DNA of 49,026 nt, taken from NCBI GenBank assembly GCA_013202335.1, contig JABMQR010000345.1:1-49026 (forward strand), given 5' to 3'. Position 1 is the stretch's first letter; each line of letters starts with the position of its first letter. The stretch is from Bacteroidota bacterium (GTDB lineage: Bacteria; Spirochaetota; Spirochaetia; JABMQR01). The position numbers and the translations under genes are program-made. Of this stretch, positions 14,570 to 23,606 are shown piece after piece. Under the pieces are notes generated by a model. The model was not told the origin of the DNA, did no database searches, and saw nothing but the letters and a program-made list of their open reading frames with translations.

Positions 14570-15586
14570 ATGGAAATCAATAATACTGAAAGAAAGCTGA
14601 ATGAGACACTTGGAGACTCCGAGGGATTTCTTGATTTTCAGCAGCAGATAAGCCGGGCGGCAGTTGTAGATCGACCGGTACTGGTGATTGGGGAGCGGGG
14701 AAGCGGTAAGGAGATGGCAGTCTCCCGGCTTCATTTTCTTTCCGGCAGATGGCAGGAACCTTTTGTTACCATAAATTGTGCAGCACTTCCTCCAAGCCTC
14801 ATTGAAACCGAGTTGTTCGGGCATGAGGCCGGAGCCTTTACCGGTGCAGTAAAAGCGCGGAAGGGGCGGTTTGAAGAAGCCACGGGCGGAACCCTGTTTC
14901 TGGATGAAATTGGACTTATTCCTCTGGAAGTGCAGGAAAAAATCCTCCGGGTGGTAGAGTACGGAACCTTTGAGCGGGTTGGGAGTTCACGAACTTTTGA
15001 AGTGAATGTACGGATAGTCGGAGCAACAAATGCGGATTTACCTTCCTTATGTAAGGAGAATAAATTCAAACAGGATCTGCTGGATCGGCTCTCCTTTGAA
15101 GTGCTTTTTATTCCCCCTCTTCGTGCAAGGGGCGACGATATTATATTATTGGCACAGCACTTTGCTTCACGGATGGCATATGAACTTGGACGGGATGAGA
15201 TTCCGGAATTCAGTAGTGACGTTGTTGCTGCTATGCTCTCCTATAAGTGGCCGGGAAATGTCAGAGAGTTGAAAAACACAGTTGAACGGGCAGTCTATCG
15301 CACCCGGAATTCAGTAATTACAGAGATATCTCTTAATCCCTTTGATAATCCCTATACTGAGGATGTTTCAGACGCAGGAGTTTCTACTGTTTCCTATGAA
15401 GAGCTTTTTGATGCTATCTCTTTAGATAAGTATACAGAAGCTGGTGAGATGATGGGGATCTCCTTTTTACAGCGTGCACTGGATGCATGTGAAAGCAGTC
15501 AAAAAGATGCCGCTGTTAAGCTGGGTTTGACCTACGATCAGTTCAGAGGACTCTACAGAAAGTATAAGGGGAAGCTCCGTTTATGA
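14570..15586 (+). CDS. pspF: PspF-type sigma-54-dependent activator
   Basis: The product has 338 residues and begins almost directly with the AAA+ domain, without a sensory domain, as in PspF. Walker A GERGSGKE is at about 41-48, the sigma-54 contact loop GAFTGA at 88-93, Walker B GGTLFLDEIG near 106-115, and the arginine-finger region RLSFEVLFIPPLRAR follows. The C-terminal Fis-type HTH is DAAVKLGLTYDQFRGLYRKY. GGAGG precedes ATG 14570, and TATAAT at 14538 may be its -10 box. PspA probably inhibits it directly. Its end overlaps rsmI by 4 nt. Confidence 0.9.
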   Translation: MEINNTERKLNETLGDSEGFLDFQQQISRAAVVDRPVLVIGERGSGKEMAVSRLHFLSGRWQEPFVTINCAALPPSLIETELFGHEAGAFTGAVKARKGRFEEATGGTLFLDEIGLIPLEVQEKILRVVEYGTFERVGSSRTFEVNVRIVGATNADLPSLCKENKFKQDLLDRLSFEVLFIPPLRARGDDIILLAQHFASRMAYELGRDEIPEFSSDVVAAMLSYKWPGNVRELKNTVERAVYRTRNSVITEISLNPFDNPYTEDVSDAGVSTVSYEELFDAISLDKYTEAGEMMGISFLQRALDACESSQKDAAVKLGLTYDQFRGLYRKYKGKLRL

Positions 15587-16302
15587 GTAATCTATTTATG
15601 GTGGCAACACCAATCGGGAATCTGGAAGATATTACCATGCGGGCTTTACGCATTCTTAAAGAGGTTGATGTTGTGGCCTGTGAGGATACCCGGCATACAC
15701 GAAAATTACTGAATCATTTTGAGATAAACACCCGCACGATTGCCTGCCATGCTAAAAATGAAGAGCAGTCGGCTAAGGGTATAATAATGCTCCTTGAGGA
15801 GGGGAAAGACATTGCCTATGTAAGTGATGCCGGTACTCCGGGGATAAGTGATCCGGGAACCCGTCTGGTGAATGCCGTTCGCGATGCCGGATTTTCAGTT
15901 ATTCCCATTCCAGGCGCTTCTGCTCTTGCGGTAATCTGCAGTGTGGCAGGGTATACCGGCAGTACGATCATATTTGATGGATTTCTCAGCCCAAAATCTG
16001 GAAAGAGAAAAAACCGGCTCCAGGTGCTGCTTGAAAGAAATGAGGCTTTTGTCCTCTACGAATCCCCCTTTCGCATTGTTAAACTGCTGGGGGCACTTGC
16101 TGATCTGGATCCTGAAAGAAGAGTGATTGTCGGCAGGGAGCTTACAAAAATGTATGAGGAAATTATTGAGGATACCGCATTGGCTTTGTATGAGAACTAC
16201 TTTCAGCGCCAATCAATAAAGGGAGAGTTTGTAGTTCTGGTATCTCCTGTAGATAAGAAAAAAAGTTCAGATATCTCTTCTGCAGGAGCGTTCTCCCGGT
16301 GA
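15583..16302 (+). CDS. rsmI: 16S rRNA (cytidine1402-2'-O)-methyltransferase RsmI
   Basis: The product is a 239-residue tetrapyrrole-methylase-fold enzyme. Recognition rests on LFMVATPIGNLEDITMRAL, CEDTRHTRKLLNHF, VSDAGTPGISDPG and YESPFRI, all classic RsmI motifs. It methylates the 2'-OH of C1402 in 16S rRNA using SAM. The ATGA overlap with pspF and the GTGA overlap with the next gene show translational coupling. The C-terminus is short, without the extra helical domain of E. coli RsmI. Confidence 0.95.
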   Translation: MSNLFMVATPIGNLEDITMRALRILKEVDVVACEDTRHTRKLLNHFEINTRTIACHAKNEEQSAKGIIMLLEEGKDIAYVSDAGTPGISDPGTRLVNAVRDAGFSVIPIPGASALAVICSVAGYTGSTIIFDGFLSPKSGKRKNRLQVLLERNEAFVLYESPFRIVKLLGALADLDPERRVIVGRELTKMYEEIIEDTALALYENYFQRQSIKGEFVVLVSPVDKKKSSDISSAGAFSR

Positions 16303-17111
16303 TAACTCTACGTAAAATTCGCACGTTAAAACCTTCTGTACGGTTGAGAAAGTGTGCATATGTTTTTCGGGAAACAGGAAGACTTTTTGCGGTAGGAACA
16401 ATGACCGATAGAGCTTATCTCAACGGCTTACTGGAGATTATTCTGGAGACAGAATTGCCGGAAGGCAGTGATGGCGATGCCGGTTATATTTCTGAGAAAC
16501 AGACAAAGCTAAACGCTATACCGGATTCTGAAATGGTATGGTTTTGTGATGATATATACTATTTTCTTATGAATTCGTCGGGAAGAACAGCAGCTGAATG
16601 GGATTTTTATGATGCAACAGGAGATGTGCTGTCTTCAGAAAAGCGATTAATATATCCTATTCGTCCCTATCTTGATCATATACGTTCTCCCTTCAATGTG
16701 GGAGCAGTGTTTCGTGCTGCAGAATCGTTTTGCTGTGACAGGGTCATTATTTCAACAGACACGGCAAGTCCGGATCATAAACGTGCTTCCAGAACTTCAC
16801 GTGGGTGTACCGATATCCTTCCCTGGGAAACGGCAGAAGTTTCCAGTCTGTATAATCAGAAACTGGGTTTGGGTCCGGTTTTTGCCCTTGAGACAGGTGG
16901 TGTAGATATTAACAATTTTACATTTCCCGACTCAGGAACAGTGATAGTGGGGTCAGAGGAGTTGGGCGTAAGTCCTGAAGGACTGCTTGCTGCCGACAGC
17001 AGTCTTGGGAGAGTTAGTATTCCAACCTACGGAGCGAAGGGCTCCCTGAATGTTTCTGTTGCCTTTGGTATACTGATGCAGCGATGGGTTGAAGAACTGC
17101 AGAAAAGGTGA
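16299..17111 (+). CDS. TrmH/SpoU family RNA 2'-O-methyltransferase
   Basis: The product is a 270-residue SPOUT methyltransferase. The catalytic domain occupies the second half, with PYLDHIRSPFNVGAVFRAAESF, a VIVGSEELGVSPEG loop and the knot segment VSIPTYGAKGSLNVSVAFGI. The N-terminal half is unfamiliar and may bind substrate. The start is GTG 16299, overlapping the rsmI stop. The target is tRNA or rRNA; which one is not clear. Confidence 0.87.
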   Translation: MITLRKIRTLKPSVRLRKCAYVFRETGRLFAVGTMTDRAYLNGLLEIILETELPEGSDGDAGYISEKQTKLNAIPDSEMVWFCDDIYYFLMNSSGRTAAEWDFYDATGDVLSSEKRLIYPIRPYLDHIRSPFNVGAVFRAAESFCCDRVIISTDTASPDHKRASRTSRGCTDILPWETAEVSSLYNQKLGLGPVFALETGGVDINNFTFPDSGTVIVGSEELGVSPEGLLAADSSLGRVSIPTYGAKGSLNVSVAFGILMQRWVEELQKR

Positions 17112-17155
17112 TGTTTGGGATTTTCCCCATCACTAAAAACCTATGGAGGTGAATT

Positions 17156-18139
17156 ATGTATGCAGCAAATAATGATCGGTATGGACAAATGGAGTATAAA
17201 CGATGCGGTAACAGTGGCCTTAAATTACCGAGGGTTTCTCTTGGTTTATGGCATAACTTCGGAGATGTGGATGTTTTCAGCAATGCCCGTGAAATGATTT
17301 TCGGTGCATTTGATATGGGTATTACACATTTTGATCTTGCCAATAATTATGGTCCATCACCAGGGTCTGCAGAAGAGACCTTTGGGAAAGTTATGCGGGA
17401 TGACCTTTCAAAATACCGTGATGAACTCATTATCTCCTCAAAAGCCGGATATGATATGTGGCCGGGACCGTATGGAGAGTGGGGGAGCAGGAAATATATG
17501 ACTGCTTCACTTGATCAAAGTCTTAAAAGGATGGGGATTGAATATGTTGATATTTTCTATTCTCACCGATTTGATCCGGAAACTCCGCTTGAAGAGACTA
17601 TGGGAGCTCTGGCTCATGCTGTTACGCAGGGAAAGGCCTTGTATGTTGGAATATCCTCATATCAGCCGGAAGATACCAGAAGAGCAGCTGCTATTCTTAA
17701 GGATATGAACACCCCCTGCTTAATTCATCAGCCCTCGTACTCTATATTGAATCGATGGATAGAAAATGGTCTTACTGATGTGCTTGATGAAGAGCAAATT
17801 GGGTGCATAGTGTTCTCTCCTCTCTCACAGGGATTACTTACAAATAAGTATCTTAGGGAAATACCTGAGGACTCACGGGCAGCAAGGGGTGTTTTTCTGA
17901 AGAAGGCTTCTATTACACCGGAACTGGTAAGTAAGCTTAAGAAACTGAATAATTTAGCCGAATCAAGAAGCCAGTCTCTGGCTCAGATGGCAATTTCGTG
18001 GGTACTGCATAATAAAACAGTTACCAGTGCAGTTATTGGTGCCAGCAGGTTAAGTCAAATAGTGGATTGTGTGCAGGCAGCAGAGAATACTGATTTCTCA
18101 GAAGATGAACTATCCCGAATAGATACTATTATTGCATAA
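17156..18139 (+). CDS. Aldo/keto reductase, YghZ/L-glyceraldehyde-3-phosphate reductase type
   Basis: The product is a 327-residue TIM-barrel NADPH oxidoreductase. Catalytic Asp and Tyr lie in THFDLANNYGPSPGSAE, Lys in LIISSKAGYDMWPGPYG, and His in DIFYSHRFDPETPLEETMGAL. These, with NSGLKLPRVSLGLWHNFG, match the E. coli YghZ/Kv-beta group. GGAGGTG precedes ATG 17156. It detoxifies or reduces small aldehydes. Confidence 0.9.
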   Translation: MYAANNDRYGQMEYKRCGNSGLKLPRVSLGLWHNFGDVDVFSNAREMIFGAFDMGITHFDLANNYGPSPGSAEETFGKVMRDDLSKYRDELIISSKAGYDMWPGPYGEWGSRKYMTASLDQSLKRMGIEYVDIFYSHRFDPETPLEETMGALAHAVTQGKALYVGISSYQPEDTRRAAAILKDMNTPCLIHQPSYSILNRWIENGLTDVLDEEQIGCIVFSPLSQGLLTNKYLREIPEDSRAARGVFLKKASITPELVSKLKKLNNLAESRSQSLAQMAISWVLHNKTVTSAVIGASRLSQIVDCVQAAENTDFSEDELSRIDTIIA

Positions 18140-18169
18140 TCAGGCAGATTTTCGCCGGTAAACACAAAA

Positions 18170-18256
18170 AAGGACTCATCAAGCAGATTAAGTTGATGGG
18201 TCCTTGGAATAAGATGTATATACATCTTATTCTTTGAAGTTTGCAAAGCAAACTTC
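18170..18256. terminator. Three consecutive hairpins between converging genes
   Basis: Hairpin 1 pairs AAGGACTCATCAA (18170-18182) with TTGATGGGTCCTT (18193-18205). Hairpin 2 is a perfect 26-nt palindrome at 18207-18232 (GAATAAGATGTAT and its complement). Hairpin 3 is GAAGTTTGC-AAA-GCAAACTTC (18236-18256). Together they end transcription from the reductase (+) and glutaredoxin (-) sides; three in tandem is unusual. Confidence 0.65.
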
Positions 18257-18271
18257 GAGTAGTTAGGAAAA

Positions 18272-18502
18272 CTATTTTTTCAGGGCACTTTCAATTGCAG
18301 TTTGGTTGAATCCGATAATGAGTTTCCCATTTACATCAAATACCGGGACACCCATCTGACCTGATTTTTGCACCATCTCCTGCGCTTTTGCCATGTTGAC
18401 AGCCACATTGTATTCGGTAAATGGAACATTTTTCTTTTTAAGCCAGTCTTTTGCAAGGTTGCAGTACCCACAGGTTGGGGTAGTATAAATTGTTACAGCC
18501 AT
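18272..18502 (-). CDS. Glutaredoxin-like protein (NrdH/YruB type)
   Basis: The product is a 76-residue thioredoxin-fold protein. The active site is TPTCGYC (C11, C14), with the cis-proline segment MGVPVFDV and the C-terminal IGFNQTAIESAL of glutaredoxins. I chose ATG 18502, as AAGGAGG lies just upstream; the longer frame to 18577 lacks support. It reduces disulfides using glutathione or thioredoxin reductase; which one is not decided by sequence. Confidence 0.9.
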   Translation of the reverse strand: MAVTIYTTPTCGYCNLAKDWLKKKNVPFTEYNVAVNMAKAQEMVQKSGQMGVPVFDVNGKLIIGFNQTAIESALKK

Positions 18503-18659
18503 TAGAGGCCTCCTTAAGAATTGTAATACATTATTAAAATAGTAATGTATTATATGAGAGTCAAGAATAATTATCAAATAATTGGAGGAAATAGGTAATA
18601 ATATTTCTCATAACATACGAATAGTATGGCAGTTGGACAAATAGAATAAATAAGGAAGC

Positions 18660-20756
18660 TTAGTTTTGCTGACGGGAAATTTCGTATAATCGTTTTAACT
18701 TGTCCTCAATGAGTCGGTTCATTGTGTTTGGCGGGAAAACTCCTTTTGAATTTCTGATTCCTGCCGGACGGGAAGCGAGAACCTGCATTCCTTCATCAAT
18801 ATTCCCAACCGGATAGATGTAGAATTTTTTCATTTTTATTGCATCAATAATATATTCGGGGAGCAGAAGGTTTCTTATATTAAGTTTTGGTATTATTACG
18901 CCCTGTTTACCGGTAAGACCTTTGCGGCTGCAGATTGAGAAAAAGCCGGTAATTTTTTCATTTATTCCACCTACCGGCTGTATTTCACCCATCTGGTTGA
19001 CTGATCCAGTAACAGCAATATCCTGCCGGATGGGAATATTTCCTATTGATGAAAGCAGTGCGTATAGTTCGCTGGAAGAGGCTGAATCACCGTCTACTTC
19101 TGCATAAGATTGTTCAAAACAGATGCCTGAGTATATTGAGAGTGGGAAATTGCGGGCATACATCTTTCTCAGATAGCCCTCAAGAATCAGCAGACCCTTA
19201 TCATGAATTTCCCCGGAAAGTCCTGCCTCATGTTCAATGTTAACAATACCCTCTGTTCCCGGTGCAACAGTAGCAGATATAACAGCTGGAATTCCGAAAC
19301 TGTACGTTCCCCGATCCAAAACAGCCAGGGCATTTACATTTCCGAGTCTTGATCCCTCAAGGTGAAGAAGCATTTCCCCCGATAATATTTGGTCAATTAT
19401 TTTTGATTCGGGAAGATTTGCCAAATAATCTCTCTCTTTCAGAGCATGTTTAATTATTTCTCCGGTAATAGTTTCAGAGTTCAGGGTTTTTGCCCAATAG
19501 TGTGATTCACGGAGAATATCCGCTATCAGGGAAAATTGAGTACTAAGCTCATCTCTTTGTTCAACCAGATAAGAGCCGTACCGCAGGATTTCCGCTATGC
19601 CGGAGGTCTCAATAGAGTAGAGCTGTTCATCTTCAATAATCATCTTAATAAAACCGATATAGTTACCAATATTCTCATCAGTAGCAGACATGGAAAAATC
19701 AAACTCAGCGTTTATCTTAAAAAGTTTATAAAAATCCTCATCTTCAACAAAGAGATAGTCGTACAGCTCTTCGTTTCCCAGGGCGATAATTTTCAGATCA
19801 ATGGGGATAGGTTCCGGTCGTATTCCTCCCGGGCTCCTTTGGTTTGATCCGGAGGAGTTCTGCAAAATCACCATCCCGGTTCTTATTGAACGTTTTATGT
19901 GATCCCACAGCCCCTCTTCTTTAAGGATGTCTACCATATTTAAAATGAGATACCCGCCGGAGGCATCAAGAAAAGAACCACCGTGTATGGACAGAAATGG
20001 CGGATAATTGTCATCTCTGTTATCAGCTTTATCATCAATTGATCCAAACAATGTCGAAAATGTCGGGTGGTTTTCATATATCATCGGCGCCGAGGTGACA
20101 CCGGTTTTATCAACAAGAAGATTCACTGAATAACGGAGAAAAAACTGTGCACTTCGTACGGTGTCAGCATCTGCTCCGGAAAAAATAAAAGAGTACTCCT
20201 TTAAATCTTCCTCGATACTTTGCAAATATTCAGTAATAACCTGATAAGCGAAATTATCCCGGATTTCCTGAAAATCATTTTTTAAATTTTTTGTTAACAG
20301 ATTCGGATCAATATCAGTTTTACTGTTTTTGTCTGTATTACTGTCAGTATCTCCTAACTGCTTTATAAGTTCTTCTTTTATTCTTCGTACAAGCCCTTTC
20401 ATCGATTGTTGAAATTCCAAACCCTTACCGCCGGGAAGCAGTACAAGAACAGGAACCTCAGGTCGGGAAAAGTTGTTGATGTACAGTATATCCTGAAGGT
20501 TGCTTGTGAGGGCCTGTTTTTTTAGAATCATACGAATTGCGGTCATTCTACCGGTTCCCGGTTCACCTGACACAAAGATATTGTATCCTTTCCCCGGAAT
20601 GCTGAGACCCATTTCGAGTGCCTGAACAGCTCTGGGCTGCCCAATTATTTCACCGTGAAACGACGAAGCTCTACATTGTTCAATTCTCGTAGTATCGTAA
20701 TAGAATGATGCTTCTTCCGGGGAGAGGGTGGTAATGTCAAAATGAAGGTCTGCCAT
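18660..20756 (-). CDS. Lon-like protease, YcbZ/LonH-related
   Basis: The product has 698 residues. An N-terminal AAA-like region has a P-loop SGEPGTGRMT, where the usual Walker lysine is Arg. The C-terminal S16 protease domain carries the catalytic serine in EVDGDSASSSE and lysine in PVGGINEKI. The middle is a long helical insertion. This architecture fits the YcbZ-type Lon homologues rather than housekeeping Lon. The Arg in the P-loop raises doubt about ATP hydrolysis. ATG 20756 follows a consensus promoter by 8 nt with no ribosome site. Confidence 0.88.
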   Translation of the reverse strand: MADLHFDITTLSPEEASFYYDTTRIEQCRASSFHGEIIGQPRAVQALEMGLSIPGKGYNIFVSGEPGTGRMTAIRMILKKQALTSNLQDILYINNFSRPEVPVLVLLPGGKGLEFQQSMKGLVRRIKEELIKQLGDTDSNTDKNSKTDIDPNLLTKNLKNDFQEIRDNFAYQVITEYLQSIEEDLKEYSFIFSGADADTVRSAQFFLRYSVNLLVDKTGVTSAPMIYENHPTFSTLFGSIDDKADNRDDNYPPFLSIHGGSFLDASGGYLILNMVDILKEEGLWDHIKRSIRTGMVILQNSSGSNQRSPGGIRPEPIPIDLKIIALGNEELYDYLFVEDEDFYKLFKINAEFDFSMSATDENIGNYIGFIKMIIEDEQLYSIETSGIAEILRYGSYLVEQRDELSTQFSLIADILRESHYWAKTLNSETITGEIIKHALKERDYLANLPESKIIDQILSGEMLLHLEGSRLGNVNALAVLDRGTYSFGIPAVISATVAPGTEGIVNIEHEAGLSGEIHDKGLLILEGYLRKMYARNFPLSIYSGICFEQSYAEVDGDSASSSELYALLSSIGNIPIRQDIAVTGSVNQMGEIQPVGGINEKITGFFSICSRKGLTGKQGVIIPKLNIRNLLLPEYIIDAIKMKKFYIYPVGNIDEGMQVLASRPAGIRNSKGVFPPNTMNRLIEDKLKRLYEISRQQN

Positions 20757-20764
20757 GGTGACTA

Positions 20765-20793
20765 ACTATAATTTTGCCGGGGTAGACTGTCAA
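20765..20793 (-). promoter_or_regulatory. Sigma-70-type promoter of the Lon-like gene, likely leaderless
   Basis: On the minus strand TTGACA (20793-20788), a 17-nt spacer, then TATAGT (20770-20765). The ATG is 8 nt after the -10 box, so initiation should fall at or within a base or two of the start codon. Confidence 0.75.
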
Positions 20794-20908
20794 GGTGTAG
20801 AATGAATGTTATGCGGGCCAAAATGCTAAAAACAATTGCCTTTATCTTGACAAAAGATTATAACCATTTAAAACTGTTATAAGGGATCAGGATTGAGGGG
20901 ATGATGCA

Positions 20909-21925
20909 ATGGTAAAAAAAGCAACTTTTTTTCTCGTAATACTTTTATGTATTTTTGGTTCACTGTTTGCGCTTGAAAATAGTGAAATCAGAGAAGTCTT
21001 GGACTCAACAACAGTTCGTATAGATATTCTTGATGAAAATAATGAGATTTATTCATTCGGATCAGGATTTTTTGTTACTGAAACAGGAATGATTCTCACA
21101 AATTTCCATGTGATTGAAGATAATCTTCGCTATGATATGCCGATGCGGGTTAAACTCCAGAATGGATCCACCTATGAGGCGGAAATGGTGCACTGGAACG
21201 CCAGAAGGGATTGGGCGGTTATTAATGTGAACAGCAGCAGCCTGTTCCCCTATTTGGAGTTTGCGGAAAATGCTGAAATACTTGATGATATATGGGCGGC
21301 CGGATTTCCTATAACCGGGAATTTCAAAATTACCGCCGGAATGATTAACTCATATCAACCCGATTTCTTAGATGAAGGATTGGACTATTATGATGTATCT
21401 ATGAACTTTGATGGTGGGAACAGCGGCGGACCGGTAATAAACCGTGAAGGTGAAGTTGTCGGAATTGTAGTGGCCTATTATACAGAAGCCCGAGCCTTTG
21501 ATTTTATTATTCCAATAGAAGAAGTTGCCGAGGAAATATACTGGCTTCGCTTTATGATTGGTAGTCAGGCCTATATACCATCCAGAATATCGGGTGTGCA
21601 GGAAGTTGGATTCGATTCCGGTATTTTCATGGTCACAAACAATACTGGCTATGATATCTGGTATCTGTATGTTTTATCTGATGAAATGTGGGAAACAGAT
21701 GATTGGGGAGATGATTTTCTTGGTTCTGAAACGCTGTATGTAGACTATTATGCGGAAATTGCACCCTCTGATGTTGAGTGGATGTATGACGCGGTCTATG
21801 TTGATTGGAATTCTCGTCTTCATATCCTGGCAGAGGATTTGGATGGCGATTTATATCATGTAGAGTGGTACCCTGATACTGATTCCTGGGATATTTATAT
21901 AAACTTTGAGGACCTTCTGCAATAG
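20909..21925 (+). CDS. Secreted trypsin-like (HtrA-type) serine protease with extra C-terminal domain
   Basis: The product has 338 residues. A signal peptide covers about 1-21 (hydrophobic core, cleavage near SLFA-LEN). The S1C protease domain has the full triad: His67 in LTNFHVIE, Asp101 in RRDWAVI and Ser172 in DGGNSGGPV. No PDZ domain follows. Instead residues about 230-338 form a Trp/Tyr/Asp-rich domain (NNTGYDIWYLYVLSDEMW...DDWGDDFLGSETL). A shorter relative of this domain makes up the lipoprotein at 24758-25102. It acts outside the cytoplasmic membrane. Confidence 0.85.
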   Translation: MVKKATFFLVILLCIFGSLFALENSEIREVLDSTTVRIDILDENNEIYSFGSGFFVTETGMILTNFHVIEDNLRYDMPMRVKLQNGSTYEAEMVHWNARRDWAVINVNSSSLFPYLEFAENAEILDDIWAAGFPITGNFKITAGMINSYQPDFLDEGLDYYDVSMNFDGGNSGGPVINREGEVVGIVVAYYTEARAFDFIIPIEEVAEEIYWLRFMIGSQAYIPSRISGVQEVGFDSGIFMVTNNTGYDIWYLYVLSDEMWETDDWGDDFLGSETLYVDYYAEIAPSDVEWMYDAVYVDWNSRLHILAEDLDGDLYHVEWYPDTDSWDIYINFEDLLQ

Positions 21926-22014
21926 TGATCAAATGGCAGCAGTGAATTTGGAACTATTTTACTAATACTAAATACCGGACTTCTCATAACAGGAATTTGT
22001 ATTTATACTAAGGT

Positions 22015-22776
22015 ATGGATATTAAAGAACTTGTTAATTGGTTTGATGAACTGCTGAAACCTGAAGATTTCATAAGGGCCGATGTCTCTATGAATGGACT
22101 CCAGGTTGGCAGAAAACAGAAAGAGATAACGCGGGCAGCTTTTGCAGTGGATGCCTGTATGGAGAGTTTTCAAAGGGCTGTCCAGGCCGGGGCCGATATA
22201 CTGTTTGTTCACCACGGCTTGTTTTGGGGTAAGCCAATTCCCTTAACAAATGCACATTATGAACGGATCTCATATCTCATAGAGCATGATCTGGCTCTTT
22301 ATGCATCACACCTTCCTTTGGATGCCCATCCGGAGGTTGGAAACAATGCAGGAATAGCCAACAAACTGGGGCTTATTAACAGGATGCCTTTTGGTGAATA
22401 TCATGGAAGTATGATAGGGGTAAAAGGGGAGTTGTCGGAAGATTCCCCGCTGGAGACCGTTCTGGATATTCTGGATTTGAGCGATGAAGCATCTGTCTCG
22501 ATACTTCCCTTTGGTAAGAAGAAGATTAAAAGTGTGGGAATTATCTCCGGGGGTGCCGCCGGTGAAGTTTTTCAAGCCCTGGATGAGGGGCTGGATTTAT
22601 ATATTACCGGTGAAACGGCACATCAGATTTATCATACATGTCTTGAAGGCGGTATTCATGTTATTGCCGGTGGGCACTATAATACAGAGATCTTCGGTAC
22701 AAAACTTGTTGCGGAAAAATTATCTGCAGAAATGGGGATTCAAACATATTTTGTTGATTTTCCAACGGGTTTATAA
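22015..22776 (+). CDS. Nif3-like dinuclear metal centre protein (YbgI/YqfO family)
   Basis: The product is a 253-residue protein with the Nif3 pattern: DVSMNGLQVG at the start, VHHGLFWGKP with paired metal-binding His, YASHLPLDAHPEVGNNAGIA, and the C-terminal GGHYNTEIFG with further ligands. Often annotated GTP cyclohydrolase type 2, but the true role is uncertain. TATACT ends 5 nt before ATG 22015, so it may be leaderless, although AAGG lies in the gap. It lies 28 nt before lspA. Confidence 0.9.
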   Translation: MDIKELVNWFDELLKPEDFIRADVSMNGLQVGRKQKEITRAAFAVDACMESFQRAVQAGADILFVHHGLFWGKPIPLTNAHYERISYLIEHDLALYASHLPLDAHPEVGNNAGIANKLGLINRMPFGEYHGSMIGVKGELSEDSPLETVLDILDLSDEASVSILPFGKKKIKSVGIISGGAAGEVFQALDEGLDLYITGETAHQIYHTCLEGGIHVIAGGHYNTEIFGTKLVAEKLSAEMGIQTYFVDFPTGL

Positions 22777-22804
22777 GTTAAAAAAACTATAGTGGGAAAT
22801 ATTA

Positions 22805-23317
22805 ATGAATAAAAAAGAAAAACTGCTGCCATTTGTTCTTACCGTGTGCATTCTTGCTGTTGATCAGTTGATAAAATTTTGGATATCAGCAAATATACCG
22901 CAGAACACTATTGGTTATCAGTTGTTCGGTGGTGATTTTCTACGTATTATACATGTAAGGAATAACGCCATAGCTTTCAGTTTAGGTTCGGGATTTCCGG
23001 ATATTGTACGGATGATTCTGTTTGTTGTTGTACCTTTGGTTTTAATTGGATTATTACTTTTTTATGTAATACGAAGCAATGAATTCACCACTTATCAGCG
23101 GTGGTTGATTGGCGGCGCAGCCGGTGGTGGTCTGGGAAACTTGATTGACAGGATATTCCGGTCAAGCTGGGTAATTGATTATATTGATGTAAAGTTCTAT
23201 GGTTTGTTTGGAATGGAACGATTTCCAACATTTAATCTTGCAGACTCTTCTGTTGTTGTTTGCGGGATATTACTAATAATTACATTATTGTATTCTTTGA
23301 GAGGGAAAAATGAATAA
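22805..23317 (+). CDS. lspA: Lipoprotein signal peptidase (signal peptidase II)
   Basis: The product is a 170-residue, four-span aspartic protease of the inner membrane that cleaves diacylated prolipoproteins. The conserved motifs are DQLIKFWI, VRNNAIAFSLG, GGLGNLIDRI with one catalytic Asp, and FNLADSSVV with the second. It overlaps the next gene by 8 nt. Two lipoproteins in this window (24758 and 25294 genes) are among its expected substrates. Confidence 0.95.
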   Translation: MNKKEKLLPFVLTVCILAVDQLIKFWISANIPQNTIGYQLFGGDFLRIIHVRNNAIAFSLGSGFPDIVRMILFVVVPLVLIGLLLFYVIRSNEFTTYQRWLIGGAAGGGLGNLIDRIFRSSWVIDYIDVKFYGLFGMERFPTFNLADSSVVVCGILLIITLLYSLRGKNE

Positions 23318-23606
23318 GAAAGTTAATACTGCACTATTTATGCTTGGAGCAACTCTGGTAAATATAGTGCTTATGCTGGTACTTTTGATTGGACTGATTA
23401 TGCTAATTGGAGCGATATTTCCGGAACCTTCCAGCTCTTTGGCTCAAATTCTCCTTATTGCTGCTTTTTTACTGGCGCTGGCAGGATCTTTTGGTATCTA
23501 CACATTGATAATTAAGCTGGTCTCAAAGAGAATAGATATGGATAAGTACTTTCACCCACTCTTCAAACCCAAAAACAGGGGTGGTGGTGGAAGGATGCTC
23601 AGGTAG
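23310..23606 (+). CDS. Small two-span membrane protein linked to lspA
   Basis: The product has 98 residues with two hydrophobic segments (about 8-35 and 45-70) and a basic Gly-rich tail (KPKNRGGGGRMLR). Its start overlaps lspA by 8 nt, so the two are translationally coupled. It resembles small proteins labelled 'leader peptide processing enzyme' in spirochaetes, which is from memory and not certain. Its 3' end overlaps the opposing esterase gene by 8 nt. Confidence 0.65.
   Translation: MNKKVNTALFMLGATLVNIVLMLVLLIGLIMLIGAIFPEPSSSLAQILLIAAFLLALAGSFGIYTLIIKLVSKRIDMDKYFHPLFKPKNRGGGGRMLR

Noticed and set aside
18170..18256. CRISPR array from the repeated hairpins
   Set aside because: The three hairpins are different sequences with no constant direct repeat or spacers; no cas genes are present.
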